A DNA stretch of 64,000 nucleotides, taken from assembly GCA_964454025.1 (NCBI GenBank), contig CAYVRP010000003.1, forward strand, positions 76,567 to 140,566, read 5' to 3'. Below, one piece after another: positions 44,256-52,374 of this stretch (its first letter is position 1; each line of letters opens with the position of its first letter). The DNA comes from JAFGBI01 sp964454025. GTDB lineage: Bacteria; Myxococcota_A; Polyangia; Polyangiales; Polyangiaceae. The notes under the pieces were generated by a model, which saw nothing but the letters and a program-made list of their open reading frames with translations, did not search any database and was not told the origin of the DNA. The position numbers and the translations under genes are program-made.

Positions 44256-46297
44256 TCGACTGGCTGGTGCTGCCGCGGTGGCCCGCCGACTCGGTGAGCT
44301 GGGCCGCCGCGCTGCTCGCCGTCGGGGGAGCGGTCTTCGTGGTGGGGTGGCGAGCGCGGGCGGCCCGGCTCGTCGCTGCGCTGCCGAGCCCGGCGTGGGT
44401 GGCGATCCTGGCGCTCACCGCGGCGGGGCTCTCCCTCGGCTACACGGCCCACTACCTGCGCGGCGGGCCGCGGATCATCGACGCGACGAGCTACTGGCTC
44501 GAGGCGCGCTCCTTCGCCGCCGGCGGCTTCACCTTCGCCCCGCCGGGCCCGCTCGCCTCGTTCGGCGGGCGCTTCCTGGTGACTCCCGCGGACGCCGACC
44601 GGCTCGGCGTGATCTTTCCGCCGGGTTACCCGGCGCTGCTGGCGCTCGGTTTCATCGCGGGTGCGCCCCTCGCCGTCGGGCCGCTCCTCGCCGCCGGGTT
44701 GGTGGTGACGACCTTCGCGCTCGGTCGCGCCACGGCCCGCCGTGACGACGTCGCCCTGCTCGCCGCGGCGCTGTCGGCCCTCTCGGTCGCGCAGCGGTAT
44801 CACACGGCCGATACCATGTCGCACGGCTGGGCGGCGCTGCGCGCCGCGTTGACCCTCCTCGGCGCGCTCCGGGGAACGCCCGCGGCGGCGCTCGGCGCGG
44901 GCCTCGCCGCCGGATGGCTCGTCGCGACCCGGCCCTTCTCGGGGCTGGTCTTCGCGGTGCTCGCCGCCGCGGCGCTCGCGGCGAATCCGCGGCGCCTCCC
45001 GCTGCTCGCGCTCGGCTGCTTGCCCGGGATCGTCCTGCTGATCGCCCACCAGCAGGCGGTCACCGGCGAGCCCTGGTCGTCGAGCCAGCTGCGCTACTAC
45101 GCGCTCGCCGACGGACCTCCAGGTTGCTTCCGCTACGGGTTCGGCGACTCCATCGGCTGTCGCCACGAGCACGGCGACTTCGTCGCCTCGCTGCTCCCCG
45201 ACGGATTCGGCTTCTGGCAGGCCCTCGGCGTCACCGGGGTTCGCCTCTTCATGCACCTGCGCGACGCGGGGAACTCGCCGCTCCTCGCGCCGTTGATCGT
45301 GCTCGGGGCCATGGGGGCGCGGCGGCAGCGGGGCCTGGCGTGGCCGACGCTCGGGGTAGCGGGGATCGTGCTCGCCTACGTCCCGTTCTACTTCGACGGC
45401 AGCTACCCTGGCGGCGGCGCTCGCCTCTACGCGGACGCGCTACCGCTCGAGCACGTGCTGCTGGCCCAGGGGCTGTTCACGGCCCGCCTCGCGTCGCTCG
45501 CCTTGCCGCTCGTCCTCGGGGGGTTCGCCTTCGTGACGAGCCAGGACCACCGCGCGCTGTCGGTGCGGGACGGGGGCCGACCCTACTTCGAGCCGGCCGT
45601 GCTCGCGGCGGCGAGGGTGAGCCGGGCACTCGTCTTCGTCGATACGGACCACGGCTTCAACCTGGGCTACGATCCCCGCGTCCGCTCCGCGGCCGACGGG
45701 GTCGTAGTGGCGCGTCTCAGGGGCGACGCGAACGATCGATTCCTCTGGGAAGCTCTTGGCCGCCCGCCCGTCTTCGCTTACCGGTGGCCGACCCAGGGGG
45801 GGGCACCGGAGCTCGTCCCGCGCGCCATCCCCGCTCCGCGCGCTCTCCGCTACGAGGCGGAGAGCTACTGGCCGCTCGGCACGATGCGCGACGGCTGGGC
45901 TCACCCCGACTTCCCTTCCTGCGCCTCGGGAAACCGTGGTCTGCGGTTCCGGGCGACCGGTGCGGCGGCTGCGAGCGCGGGCTTCTCGATCGAGGTCCCT
46001 CGGGCGGGCTGGTACCGGATCGAGACGGGTTGGGCGGCGGCGGAGAGCCTGGCGGGGCGAGTCGCCGTCCGGGCGCCTGGGATCGCGGTGGAGCGGTCCT
46101 ACGCGAAGGTTGAAGGGAGCTGCTGGGTCCTGTCGCTGGGCGAGGTCGCGCTCGGGGCCGGCCGAGTCCCGTTCGAGTTTCGCACTGAGGGTACCGGCGC
46201 TGTCCTCGACTTTCTGGAGCTAGCTCCGGTGCCACGGCCGACTGATCGGCCTGCCGCATCGGAACAGGAAGTACCGCCCGAACCAGAGGCTGGTTGA
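44252..46297 (+). CDS. Second GT-C-type membrane glycosyltransferase
   Basis: 681 residues from GTG 44252, which overlaps the preceding stop (GTGA); GTG 44234 and 44246 are also in frame. Multiple helices from residue 10 to about 430. The first periplasmic loop RIIDATSYWLEARSFAAGGF supplies the acidic residue expected at the GT-C active site, followed by LGVIFPPGYPALLALGF. The C-terminal part (RALRYEAESYWPLGTM, GLRFRATGAAAASAGFSIEVPRAGWYRIETGW) resembles a jelly-roll carbohydrate-binding module. Together with the upstream gene it probably decorates one exported glycan. Confidence 0.75.
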   Translation: MIDWLVLPRWPADSVSWAAALLAVGGAVFVVGWRARAARLVAALPSPAWVAILALTAAGLSLGYTAHYLRGGPRIIDATSYWLEARSFAAGGFTFAPPGPLASFGGRFLVTPADADRLGVIFPPGYPALLALGFIAGAPLAVGPLLAAGLVVTTFALGRATARRDDVALLAAALSALSVAQRYHTADTMSHGWAALRAALTLLGALRGTPAAALGAGLAAGWLVATRPFSGLVFAVLAAAALAANPRRLPLLALGCLPGIVLLIAHQQAVTGEPWSSSQLRYYALADGPPGCFRYGFGDSIGCRHEHGDFVASLLPDGFGFWQALGVTGVRLFMHLRDAGNSPLLAPLIVLGAMGARRQRGLAWPTLGVAGIVLAYVPFYFDGSYPGGGARLYADALPLEHVLLAQGLFTARLASLALPLVLGGFAFVTSQDHRALSVRDGGRPYFEPAVLAAARVSRALVFVDTDHGFNLGYDPRVRSAADGVVVARLRGDANDRFLWEALGRPPVFAYRWPTQGGAPELVPRAIPAPRALRYEAESYWPLGTMRDGWAHPDFPSCASGNRGLRFRATGAAAASAGFSIEVPRAGWYRIETGWAAAESLAGRVAVRAPGIAVERSYAKVEGSCWVLSLGEVALGAGRVPFEFRTEGTGAVLDFLELAPVPRPTDRPAASEQEVPPEPEAG

Positions 46298-46423
46298 GGA
46301 CCCGGCACAGGCATCACTTGCGGAGCAGCCCGGCGAGCGGGACCGCGCCATCGCTAGGTCCTCCGCGGGCCCGTCCGGGTCGAGCCGACCGCCGCGAAGG
46401 GGATGATCCGTCCTGGAAATGCG

Positions 46424-46454
46424 TTGACAGTTCACGGCTTAGCCGTGCAAACAT
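46424..46454 (+). promoter_or_regulatory. Promoter of HU-like gene, perfect TTGACA
   Basis: A consensus TTGACA (46424-46429) is followed 18-19 bp later by CAAACA/AAACAT (46448-46454). The -10 is weak, which often goes with an activator- or nucleoid-protein-dependent promoter. It predicts a leader of about 20 nt before the GGAGGAAGG site of the HU-like gene. Confidence 0.5.
46433..46447. promoter_or_regulatory. 15-bp perfect palindrome in the promoter spacer
   Basis: CACGGCT-T-AGCCGTG is an exact inverted repeat placed between the -35 and -10 boxes of the HU-like gene. A dimeric regulator bound there would block or bend the promoter. No other copy was noticed in the window. Confidence 0.5.
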
Positions 46455-46480
46455 GAGAGGCCATCAGGGTGGAGGAAGGG

Positions 46481-46813
<333 letters not shown>

Positions 46814-48023
46814 GCGGGGGCTCGGCGCCACGCAGCGTTCTGCCTGGCGAGTCCCGCCACCGTTGGCGCTGCTCCTGGCGAGCGCGTGCCCGTTTCTCCT
46901 TCGGTTGTCCGCGCGATCGCCCCGCGGTCGATGCCCGATCCGATCCACCCCTGACCGCTCACCGACCTGCTGCCCGCGGCGGGCTCCCGGTGGCTCGCGG
47001 CAGCCGGCACGCGGCAGATCGCGGACGGCCCTGCGCCGTCCCGCCACGCCAGGGGCCGCGAGTCGGCGAGCATGGACGGGCGGAGCTGCGCCGCGCGCCC
47101 GAGGGTGCAGCGCAGGTCCGACGAGGAGGTGGCGCCGGCCAACTGCCCTTCCAGCACTCCGTTCGACACCGCGGCGCCCCACGGAGCCCGCCCAGGGCAG
47201 CCATTTTCCGCGGTCCTCGCCGAGCCCCGGCTCCGTGACCCTCTCCCGGAGCTGACCGCGTTCACTCGGGTCAGCGGGCTGCAACCTCGCACCCCGGTCA
47301 GCGCCCGTGAGCGCCTCGTGACGCGCGCGGCGGATCTTCCCCGGGCCGGGTGGGCAAGCCTCGGCTTCGCGTTCGGGCGCGTCGATCGGCCCTTGACCCT
47401 GCGCGGGCTCGCGCTCGCCCCGCCCGCCGCTCGCGTCGGCCGGGCCCCCTCTCACCTGCGCAACCGCGGGCTCCCCGAGCGGGCATGGGCTGCGAGAGCT
47501 AGCGGGCTGCCTGGGGTCGCGACGGGGCTCGTCCCGCGGCCAAGTCCGAGCCAGCCCCGCCGTCACGGTGGGAGTTGATCGTCTCGCGGCACTCCGGCAC
47601 CGACACCTGCACCCGCTGCCGGCCCGTTGACAGTTCGGGCGACCGAGCCCCTTCGGCCGTCGGCGCGGGACCGTGGAGCCCCGCGAGGGCTCCGGGTACC
47701 CGGGCCAAGTCGACACGTCGCCCTCGGAGTGGGGCTCGACACGGCCAGCCTCGTCGCCGGGCAGCGCGCGGTGGCCCTGGCCGAAGTCCTCGAGATCCTC
47801 GACCGTGAGGCCGCCCGCGAGGCCGCCGCGAACGGTGACATCCACACGAAACAGAAAGGTTCTGGAGCCTGACGATGCGGGTCTGGCGTTTGACCGAGGT
47901 ACGCCCGGGGTGCTAAGGGGGGCCGGCTCTCCCGTCGGGTCGATCGCCGCCGGATGGTCGGGGTCGCTCGCCGGGCAGCGGCGCGAAGCCGAGCAGACCG
48001 CGTCCACGAGCGAGGAGGCCGAG
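46814..48023. other. 1.2-kb region with no convincing gene
   Basis: No frame on either strand has both a protein-like composition and a plausible start. Reverse-strand frames are open over long distances, but that is expected for GC-rich DNA, and their products are Arg/Pro/Gly-rich. A TTGACA at 47627 has no matching -10. A better promoter candidate, TTGACC (47890-47895) and CTAAGG (47913-47918), precedes cdnL. The stretch may hold a decayed gene, an untranslated leader or an RNA gene; I see no tRNA or recognised riboswitch. Confidence 0.5.
47890..47918 (+). promoter_or_regulatory. Candidate cdnL promoter, TTGACC-17-CTAAGG
   Basis: TTGACC and CTAAGG are separated by 17 bp; the preceding TGC gives an extended -10-like context. 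It would produce a leader of about 100 nt before cdnL. Confidence 0.33.
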
Positions 48024-48545
48024 ATGACCGTACGGGTCGAGGGAGACTCCGGGGCTGCGGTCCCCTTCAAGCTGGGCGACATGGCCGTGCACCCCGCCCA
48101 CGGAGTCGGCGAGATCGCGGCCATCGAGCCTCGGGAATTCGGGGGACGGACGACCAGCTGCTACGTGCTACGGATCCTCGCTACCGGGCTCAAGGTGATG
48201 GTCCCGGTCGAGGCGACCGGGCGGGTGGGGTTGCGCCCCGTGATGAAGAAGCGCGAGGCGCAGGAGATCATCGAGATCCTGCGGGCGCCCGAGGTCGCCG
48301 TCGACATCCAGCCCTGGAACCGCCGCTTCCGGGCCTACACGGAGATGCTCAAGAGCGGCGCGCCCGCCGAGATCGCCAAGGTGCTGCGGGACATGTACCG
48401 GCTGAAGTTCGACAAGGACCTTTCCTTCGGCGAGCGGCGGCTGCTCGACCAGGCCAAGAGCCTGCTGGTGCAGGAGCTCGCCCTGGCGAAGAAGGTCGAT
48501 CCGGCGCGGATCGAGGGCGAGATCCGCGAGATCCTCTCCACCTAG
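48024..48545 (+). CDS. cdnL: CarD/CdnL-family RNA polymerase-binding factor
   Basis: 173 residues from ATG 48024, with GAGGAGG (48012-48018) as a strong ribosome site. Residues about 12-70 form the Tudor-like RNAP-interacting domain (FKLGDMAVHPAHGVGEIAAIE, CYVLRILATGLKVMVPV), and the C-terminal helical domain (WNRRFRAYTEMLKSGAPAEIAKVLRDMYRLKFDKDLSFGERRLLDQAKSLL) has the conserved Trp-Asn-Arg-Arg patch. It is close in length and motifs to Myxococcus CdnL, an essential factor that stabilises open complexes at rRNA promoters. It is followed 42 bp later by the adenosyltransferase gene. Confidence 0.93.
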   Translation: MTVRVEGDSGAAVPFKLGDMAVHPAHGVGEIAAIEPREFGGRTTSCYVLRILATGLKVMVPVEATGRVGLRPVMKKREAQEIIEILRAPEVAVDIQPWNRRFRAYTEMLKSGAPAEIAKVLRDMYRLKFDKDLSFGERRLLDQAKSLLVQELALAKKVDPARIEGEIREILST

Positions 48546-48587
48546 CGGGCGGCATCCGGCACGGTTCCCGCGTCCCCTCGTCGTCCC

Positions 48588-49151
48588 ATGAAGATCTACA
48601 CGCGCGGCGGTGACGACGGGCAGACCGGGCTCCTCGGTGGGACCCGCGTCCCCAAGGACCACCCACGGGTGGCGGCCTGTGGCGCCGTCGACGAGTTCGC
48701 CGCGACGCTCGGCTGGGCTCGCGCCTGCGCGCTGTCCCCGGCGGTCGACGAGGCCGTCGCGGCCGTACTGGGCGCGCTCCATTCCGTCGCCGCCGAGCTG
48801 GCGTGCCCTGCGGCGCGGACCCGCGGGTTCGGCGCCGAGCCCGTGGGACCCGTCGAGGTCGCCTGGGTCGAACGCACCATCGACGCGCACGAGGCCGCGC
48901 TCGAGCCACTCCGGAACTTCGTGCTCCCCGGCGGGTGCGCGGGCGCGGCGGCGTTGCACCTCGCGCGGACGGTCTGTCGTCGCGCCGAGCGGCGCGTGGT
49001 CACACTCGGGCGCACGGAGCCGGTGCGTCGGGAGCTCGTCGAGTACCTCAACCGCGTCAGTGATCTCTGTTTCGTGCTCGCGCGACGTTCGAACCAGCTC
49101 GCGGGGGTACCGGACCTCCCCTGGGGCTCGCCGGGAAGAGGCGTCGGTTGA
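48588..49151 (+). CDS. ATP:cob(I)alamin adenosyltransferase, PduO type
   Basis: 187 residues. The N-terminus MKIYTRGGDDGQTGLLGG is the ATP-binding signature of PduO/MMAB adenosyltransferases (usually YTRTGDDGTTGL; a Gly replaces Thr here). Later motifs are ACGAVDEFAATLGWARA, FVLPGG and ARTVCRRAERRVV with EYLNRVSDLCFVLARR at the C-terminal helix. It makes adenosylcobalamin, the cofactor of methylmalonyl-CoA mutase and similar enzymes. It lies between cdnL and the kinase gene on the same strand; there is no B12 riboswitch that I can see. Confidence 0.92.
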   Translation: MKIYTRGGDDGQTGLLGGTRVPKDHPRVAACGAVDEFAATLGWARACALSPAVDEAVAAVLGALHSVAAELACPAARTRGFGAEPVGPVEVAWVERTIDAHEAALEPLRNFVLPGGCAGAAALHLARTVCRRAERRVVTLGRTEPVRRELVEYLNRVSDLCFVLARRSNQLAGVPDLPWGSPGRGVG

Positions 49152-49189
49152 CCGCCCGGCGAGGCTGGTGGTCAATTGCTGCTCGAGCG

Positions 49190-50842
49190 ATGCGCCCCAG
49201 CCCGGGACAGGTGATCGGCGGCAAATACCGCATCGTGCGCCTCATCGGCGACGGGGGCATGGGGGCGGTGTTCGAGGCTCGCCACGAGGTGCTCGGCTCC
49301 ACGGTCGCGCTGAAGTTCCTCCACCCCGAGCTCGCGTCACGGACTGGCCTCGCCGAGCGCTTCCTCCAGGAGGCCCGCGTCTCCGCCAGCATCCAGAGCC
49401 CCCACGTCACACGGGTCGTCGACGTGGACCAGACCGCAGACGGCGCCCCCTACATCGTCATGGAGCACCTGGTCGGGGAGACGCTCCAGCAGCTCCTCGA
49501 TCGTAAGCTGAAGCTGCCGCGAGACCAGGCGGTGGACTACGGCCTGCAGATCCTCTCCGGGCTCGAGGCTGCCCACGCGCTCGGCGTGGTGCACCGCGAT
49601 CTGAAGCCCGACAACGTCTTCGTCACCACGACTGCCGGCGGACCGGTGCTCAAGCTGCTCGACTTCGGGATCGCGAAGCTCCGGCAGGCGCACGAGTTCC
49701 AGCGGGGGCTCACGCGGCCGGGCGTGGTGATGGGGACGCCCGAGTACATGGCTCCGGAGCAGCTCTACGCGGCAGATCGCGTCGACCATCGCGCGGACAT
49801 CTACTCGCTCGGCGCGATGCTCTACGAGGTCCTCAGCGGCGCGCGGCCCGCCTACGGCGACGACGTGAACCAGATCGTCGCCCAGGTGGCGCTGGGGCGG
49901 GTCAAGCCCCTGCTCGAGCACGAGCCGGACCTGCCCCCAGGCCTGGCCGAGGTAGTCCACCGCGCCCTCGCCCCGGACCCCGAGCGGCGCTTCCCGAACG
50001 CGACCGAGATGCGGCTCGCGCTGGCGCGCTTCGCGGGACAGCTCAGCCACGCGGGGCGCCTCGCCGCCACCCCGGAGCCGCCCTCGCTCGCGCCCCCGCG
50101 GGCGGCGCCCGCGCCCGCCCCGGTCCTGGTCACCCCCTTCGATCCACCCGCGCCGATCCCGGTCGCGCCCACGCCGCCCTTGGACGACTCGACCCGTCGC
50201 GTGCCGCCCACGCTCCCGCCCGAGGACGAGCCGGCCCCGGCGCCGCCGGCGACCGCCAGCGGCAAGGGCAGCACTCAAGACGTTCCCCGTGAGGAGATCC
50301 AGCGGCGCATCGCGACATCGGCCCAGGCGGCGGGGGCACCGGCGCTCGCGGTGCCGGCGGCGACCTACGCCACGGCAGGGCTCCCACAGCGCCGCCGGCC
50401 TCGTCGTGTCCTGCCGGTGCTCGGGTCCCTGGCGGTCGCGCTGCTCGGGAGCGCTGCCCTGGTGATCGCGGTGCTGCTGCTGCGCCGCGAGGAGCACGAC
50501 GTGCCGCCGCTGCCGTCGCCCGTGGCGACGGCGCCCCTCGTGTCTGCCGGCAGCGGCGGGGGCAGCGCGTTCGGCGCGGACGCGCCCGTGGCGACGCCCC
50601 CCGCCGCGACGCCTCCCGTGGGGGCGACGGCCACCGCGGGGCGCACCTCCGGGACGCGGGATCCAGGCCCCGGCGACGGGGGGCCGCCGCCCTTCGCGCT
50701 GCCGCCGCTGCCGAGCGCGCTGCCGCCGCTGCCGAGCGCGCTGCCACCGCTGCCGAGCGCGCTGCCGCCGCTGCCGAGCGCGCTGCCGCCGCTGCCGAGC
50801 GCGCTGCCGCCGCTGCCCCTCCCGTTCCCCACGACGCCATGA
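49190..50842 (+). CDS. Hanks-type Ser/Thr protein kinase with LPPLPSA tail
   Basis: 550 residues from ATG 49190. The kinase domain (about 10-275) is complete: GDGGMGAVFEARH, VALKFL, HRDLKPDNVF near 134, LLDFGIAKL near 158, and GTPEYMAPEQLY. A Pro/Ala-rich cytoplasmic linker follows, then one membrane helix (LGSLAVALLGSAALVIAVLLL) near 412-435 and an external tail ending in five repeats of ALPPLPS plus a sixth variant. The extracellular part has no PASTA or other folded sensor. It should phosphorylate cytoplasmic targets in response to an envelope signal. The ACT protein gene starts 4 bp after its stop. Confidence 0.93.
   Translation: MRPSPGQVIGGKYRIVRLIGDGGMGAVFEARHEVLGSTVALKFLHPELASRTGLAERFLQEARVSASIQSPHVTRVVDVDQTADGAPYIVMEHLVGETLQQLLDRKLKLPRDQAVDYGLQILSGLEAAHALGVVHRDLKPDNVFVTTTAGGPVLKLLDFGIAKLRQAHEFQRGLTRPGVVMGTPEYMAPEQLYAADRVDHRADIYSLGAMLYEVLSGARPAYGDDVNQIVAQVALGRVKPLLEHEPDLPPGLAEVVHRALAPDPERRFPNATEMRLALARFAGQLSHAGRLAATPEPPSLAPPRAAPAPAPVLVTPFDPPAPIPVAPTPPLDDSTRRVPPTLPPEDEPAPAPPATASGKGSTQDVPREEIQRRIATSAQAAGAPALAVPAATYATAGLPQRRRPRRVLPVLGSLAVALLGSAALVIAVLLLRREEHDVPPLPSPVATAPLVSAGSGGGSAFGADAPVATPPAATPPVGATATAGRTSGTRDPGPGDGGPPPFALPPLPSALPPLPSALPPLPSALPPLPSALPPLPSALPPLPLPFPTTP
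50696..50818 (+). repeat. 21-bp tandem repeat encoding ALPPLPS
   Basis: Five full 21-bp units (gcgctgccgccgctgccgagc, one with a single ccg-to-cca change) plus a diverged sixth. They make a stiff proline-rich rod at the extracytoplasmic end of the kinase. Near-identity suggests recent expansion. Confidence 0.85.
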
Positions 50843-50846
50843 CCTC

Positions 50847-51596
50847 ATGACCGACGTCGACCCCACCCCGGACGCCATCCGCAGCTTCGTGGACTCGATG
50901 CCGCGCGGCTATCGCTACGTCTTCTCCGCGCGCGGCATCCGTGACCATGCCCGTCTCGCGCTCCGCCGCGGTGGCGCCATCGCGCGCGTCGGGCGCTTCC
51001 ACTCCGCCCGCGATCTCGGCGCGGCTCCCGTCTGCGTGGTCGCGGACGATCGGCCTGGCCTGCTGGCGTTCATCAGCGCTGCGCTCGTGATGGAGCGGCT
51101 CGACGTCGTGCACGCGGAGGCCTACACGCGGCGCCGGGACGACGCGCGCCTCGAGGCCGTGGACCTCTTCTGGGTGCGGGACCTGCGGGCGGCGACGGCC
51201 GAGGATCTGAGCCAGGAGCGGCTCCAGGCGCTGGAGGACACCCTCGGGCGCCTCCTCCGCGGCGAGGTTTCAGTGGCCGAGGCATCGGCCGCGGCGGGCA
51301 CTCGGCCGCCGACCGACGCCTACGAGGCCAGCGTGCGCTTCCTCGAGGGGGGTGACGGCACCCTCTCGACGCTCGAGGTGCAGACCGTCGACCGGGCCGG
51401 GCTGCTGCTTGCCTTGTCGCACGCGCTCTTCGCGCGAGGGGTGCAGATCATCCGCTCCGAGGTGCACACCGACCGCGGTGCCGTGCGGGACCGCTTCGAG
51501 ATCCAGGAGCTCGACGGCTCCCCCATCACCGCCGATCGTCGCCTCGAGATCCAGGTAGCGGTGATGGACGCGATCGACCCGGTGCGCCCGCGCTGA
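50847..51596 (+). CDS. Tandem ACT-domain protein
   Basis: 249 residues. Two ACT-like segments are visible (about 48-125, PVCVVADDRPGLLAFISAALVM; about 170-249, LEVQTVDRAGLLLALSHALFARGVQIIRSEV), resembling the C-terminal end of GlnD uridylyltransferase, but the nucleotidyltransferase and HD parts are absent. It would bind amino acids (glutamine in GlnD) as a stand-alone sensor. It starts 4 bp after the kinase stop, so the two are likely co-transcribed and may act together. No metal or catalytic site is visible. Confidence 0.78.
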   Translation: MTDVDPTPDAIRSFVDSMPRGYRYVFSARGIRDHARLALRRGGAIARVGRFHSARDLGAAPVCVVADDRPGLLAFISAALVMERLDVVHAEAYTRRRDDARLEAVDLFWVRDLRAATAEDLSQERLQALEDTLGRLLRGEVSVAEASAAAGTRPPTDAYEASVRFLEGGDGTLSTLEVQTVDRAGLLLALSHALFARGVQIIRSEVHTDRGAVRDRFEIQELDGSPITADRRLEIQVAVMDAIDPVRPR

Positions 51597-51618
51597 TGGC
51601 GTCCGCCCCCGGCCGGGT

Positions 51619-52374
51619 TCAGACCGCGAACCACGGCGGCGCCGCCGCGGGCTGGGCCGCCGGTGCGAGGTCGTCCACCACCGGGGAGGGCACGGCGTCG
51701 AGCCGCGCCGACAGGTGCGCGTAGGCCACGCGGGCCACCTCGGACACCGCCGGCGCGCGTCCGGTGAGGGCGGCGAGCGACGTCACTGGGTGCTCCCGGA
51801 TGCCGCAGGGGACGATGTGCCGGTAGAGCGCGAGGTCGATGCTCACGTTCAGGGCGAAGCCGTGGAAGGCGACCCAGCGAGCGATGCGCACGCCCAGCGC
51901 GCCGACCTTCGCCAGCGCCGCGGCCGCGGGCGCGCCGGGCCAGGACGCCGGGCACGCGCGATCGACCCACAAACCCACCTGACCGGGGACCGTGCCGCCC
52001 GCCACCCCGTGGTCGAGGGCGGTCCGCCGCATCGCCTCGATCAGATCGCCCACGTAGCGGCGAACGTCACGGCGGTCGGGGCTGAGATCGACGATGGGAT
52101 AGGCGACGAGCTGCCCCGGGCCGTGCAGGGTGACGTCGCCGCCGCGCTCCACGGCGAAGACCTCGACCCCGGCCGCGGCGAGCGCCGCGCCCGCGGTGAG
52201 AACGTGCTCCGGACGCGCGCTGCGTCCGAGCGTGATCACGGGGTCGTGCTCGACGAGGAGCACGACGTCATGGCCCTCTCCGCGCACCCGGGCCGCGTGC
52301 AACTTCCGTTGCAGCTCCAGCACGGCCCCGTAGGGCCGCCGCCCTAGCCAGATCCCGGTGAGGCGTCGCGGCAT
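51619..52374 (-). CDS. lipB: Lipoyl(octanoyl) transferase
   Basis: 251 residues, normal LipB. Motifs include ERGGDVTLHGPGQLVAYPI, LAKVGALGVRIARWVAFHG (catalytic Lys) and FALNVSIDLALYRHIVPCGIREHPVTSL (catalytic Cys). It transfers octanoyl from ACP to lipoyl domains of pyruvate and 2-oxoglutarate dehydrogenases and the glycine-cleavage H protein. Its ATG directly follows the TAG of the HD-GYP gene on the same strand (TAGATG), so it is probably co-transcribed with it. lipA is not in the window. Confidence 0.95.
   Translation of the reverse strand: MPRRLTGIWLGRRPYGAVLELQRKLHAARVRGEGHDVVLLVEHDPVITLGRSARPEHVLTAGAALAAAGVEVFAVERGGDVTLHGPGQLVAYPIVDLSPDRRDVRRYVGDLIEAMRRTALDHGVAGGTVPGQVGLWVDRACPASWPGAPAAAALAKVGALGVRIARWVAFHGFALNVSIDLALYRHIVPCGIREHPVTSLAALTGRAPAVSEVARVAYAHLSARLDAVPSPVVDDLAPAAQPAAAPPWFAV

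Noticed and set aside
47627..47632. TTGACA in the gene-poor stretch as a promoter
   Set aside because: No -10-like hexamer lies 16-19 bp downstream.
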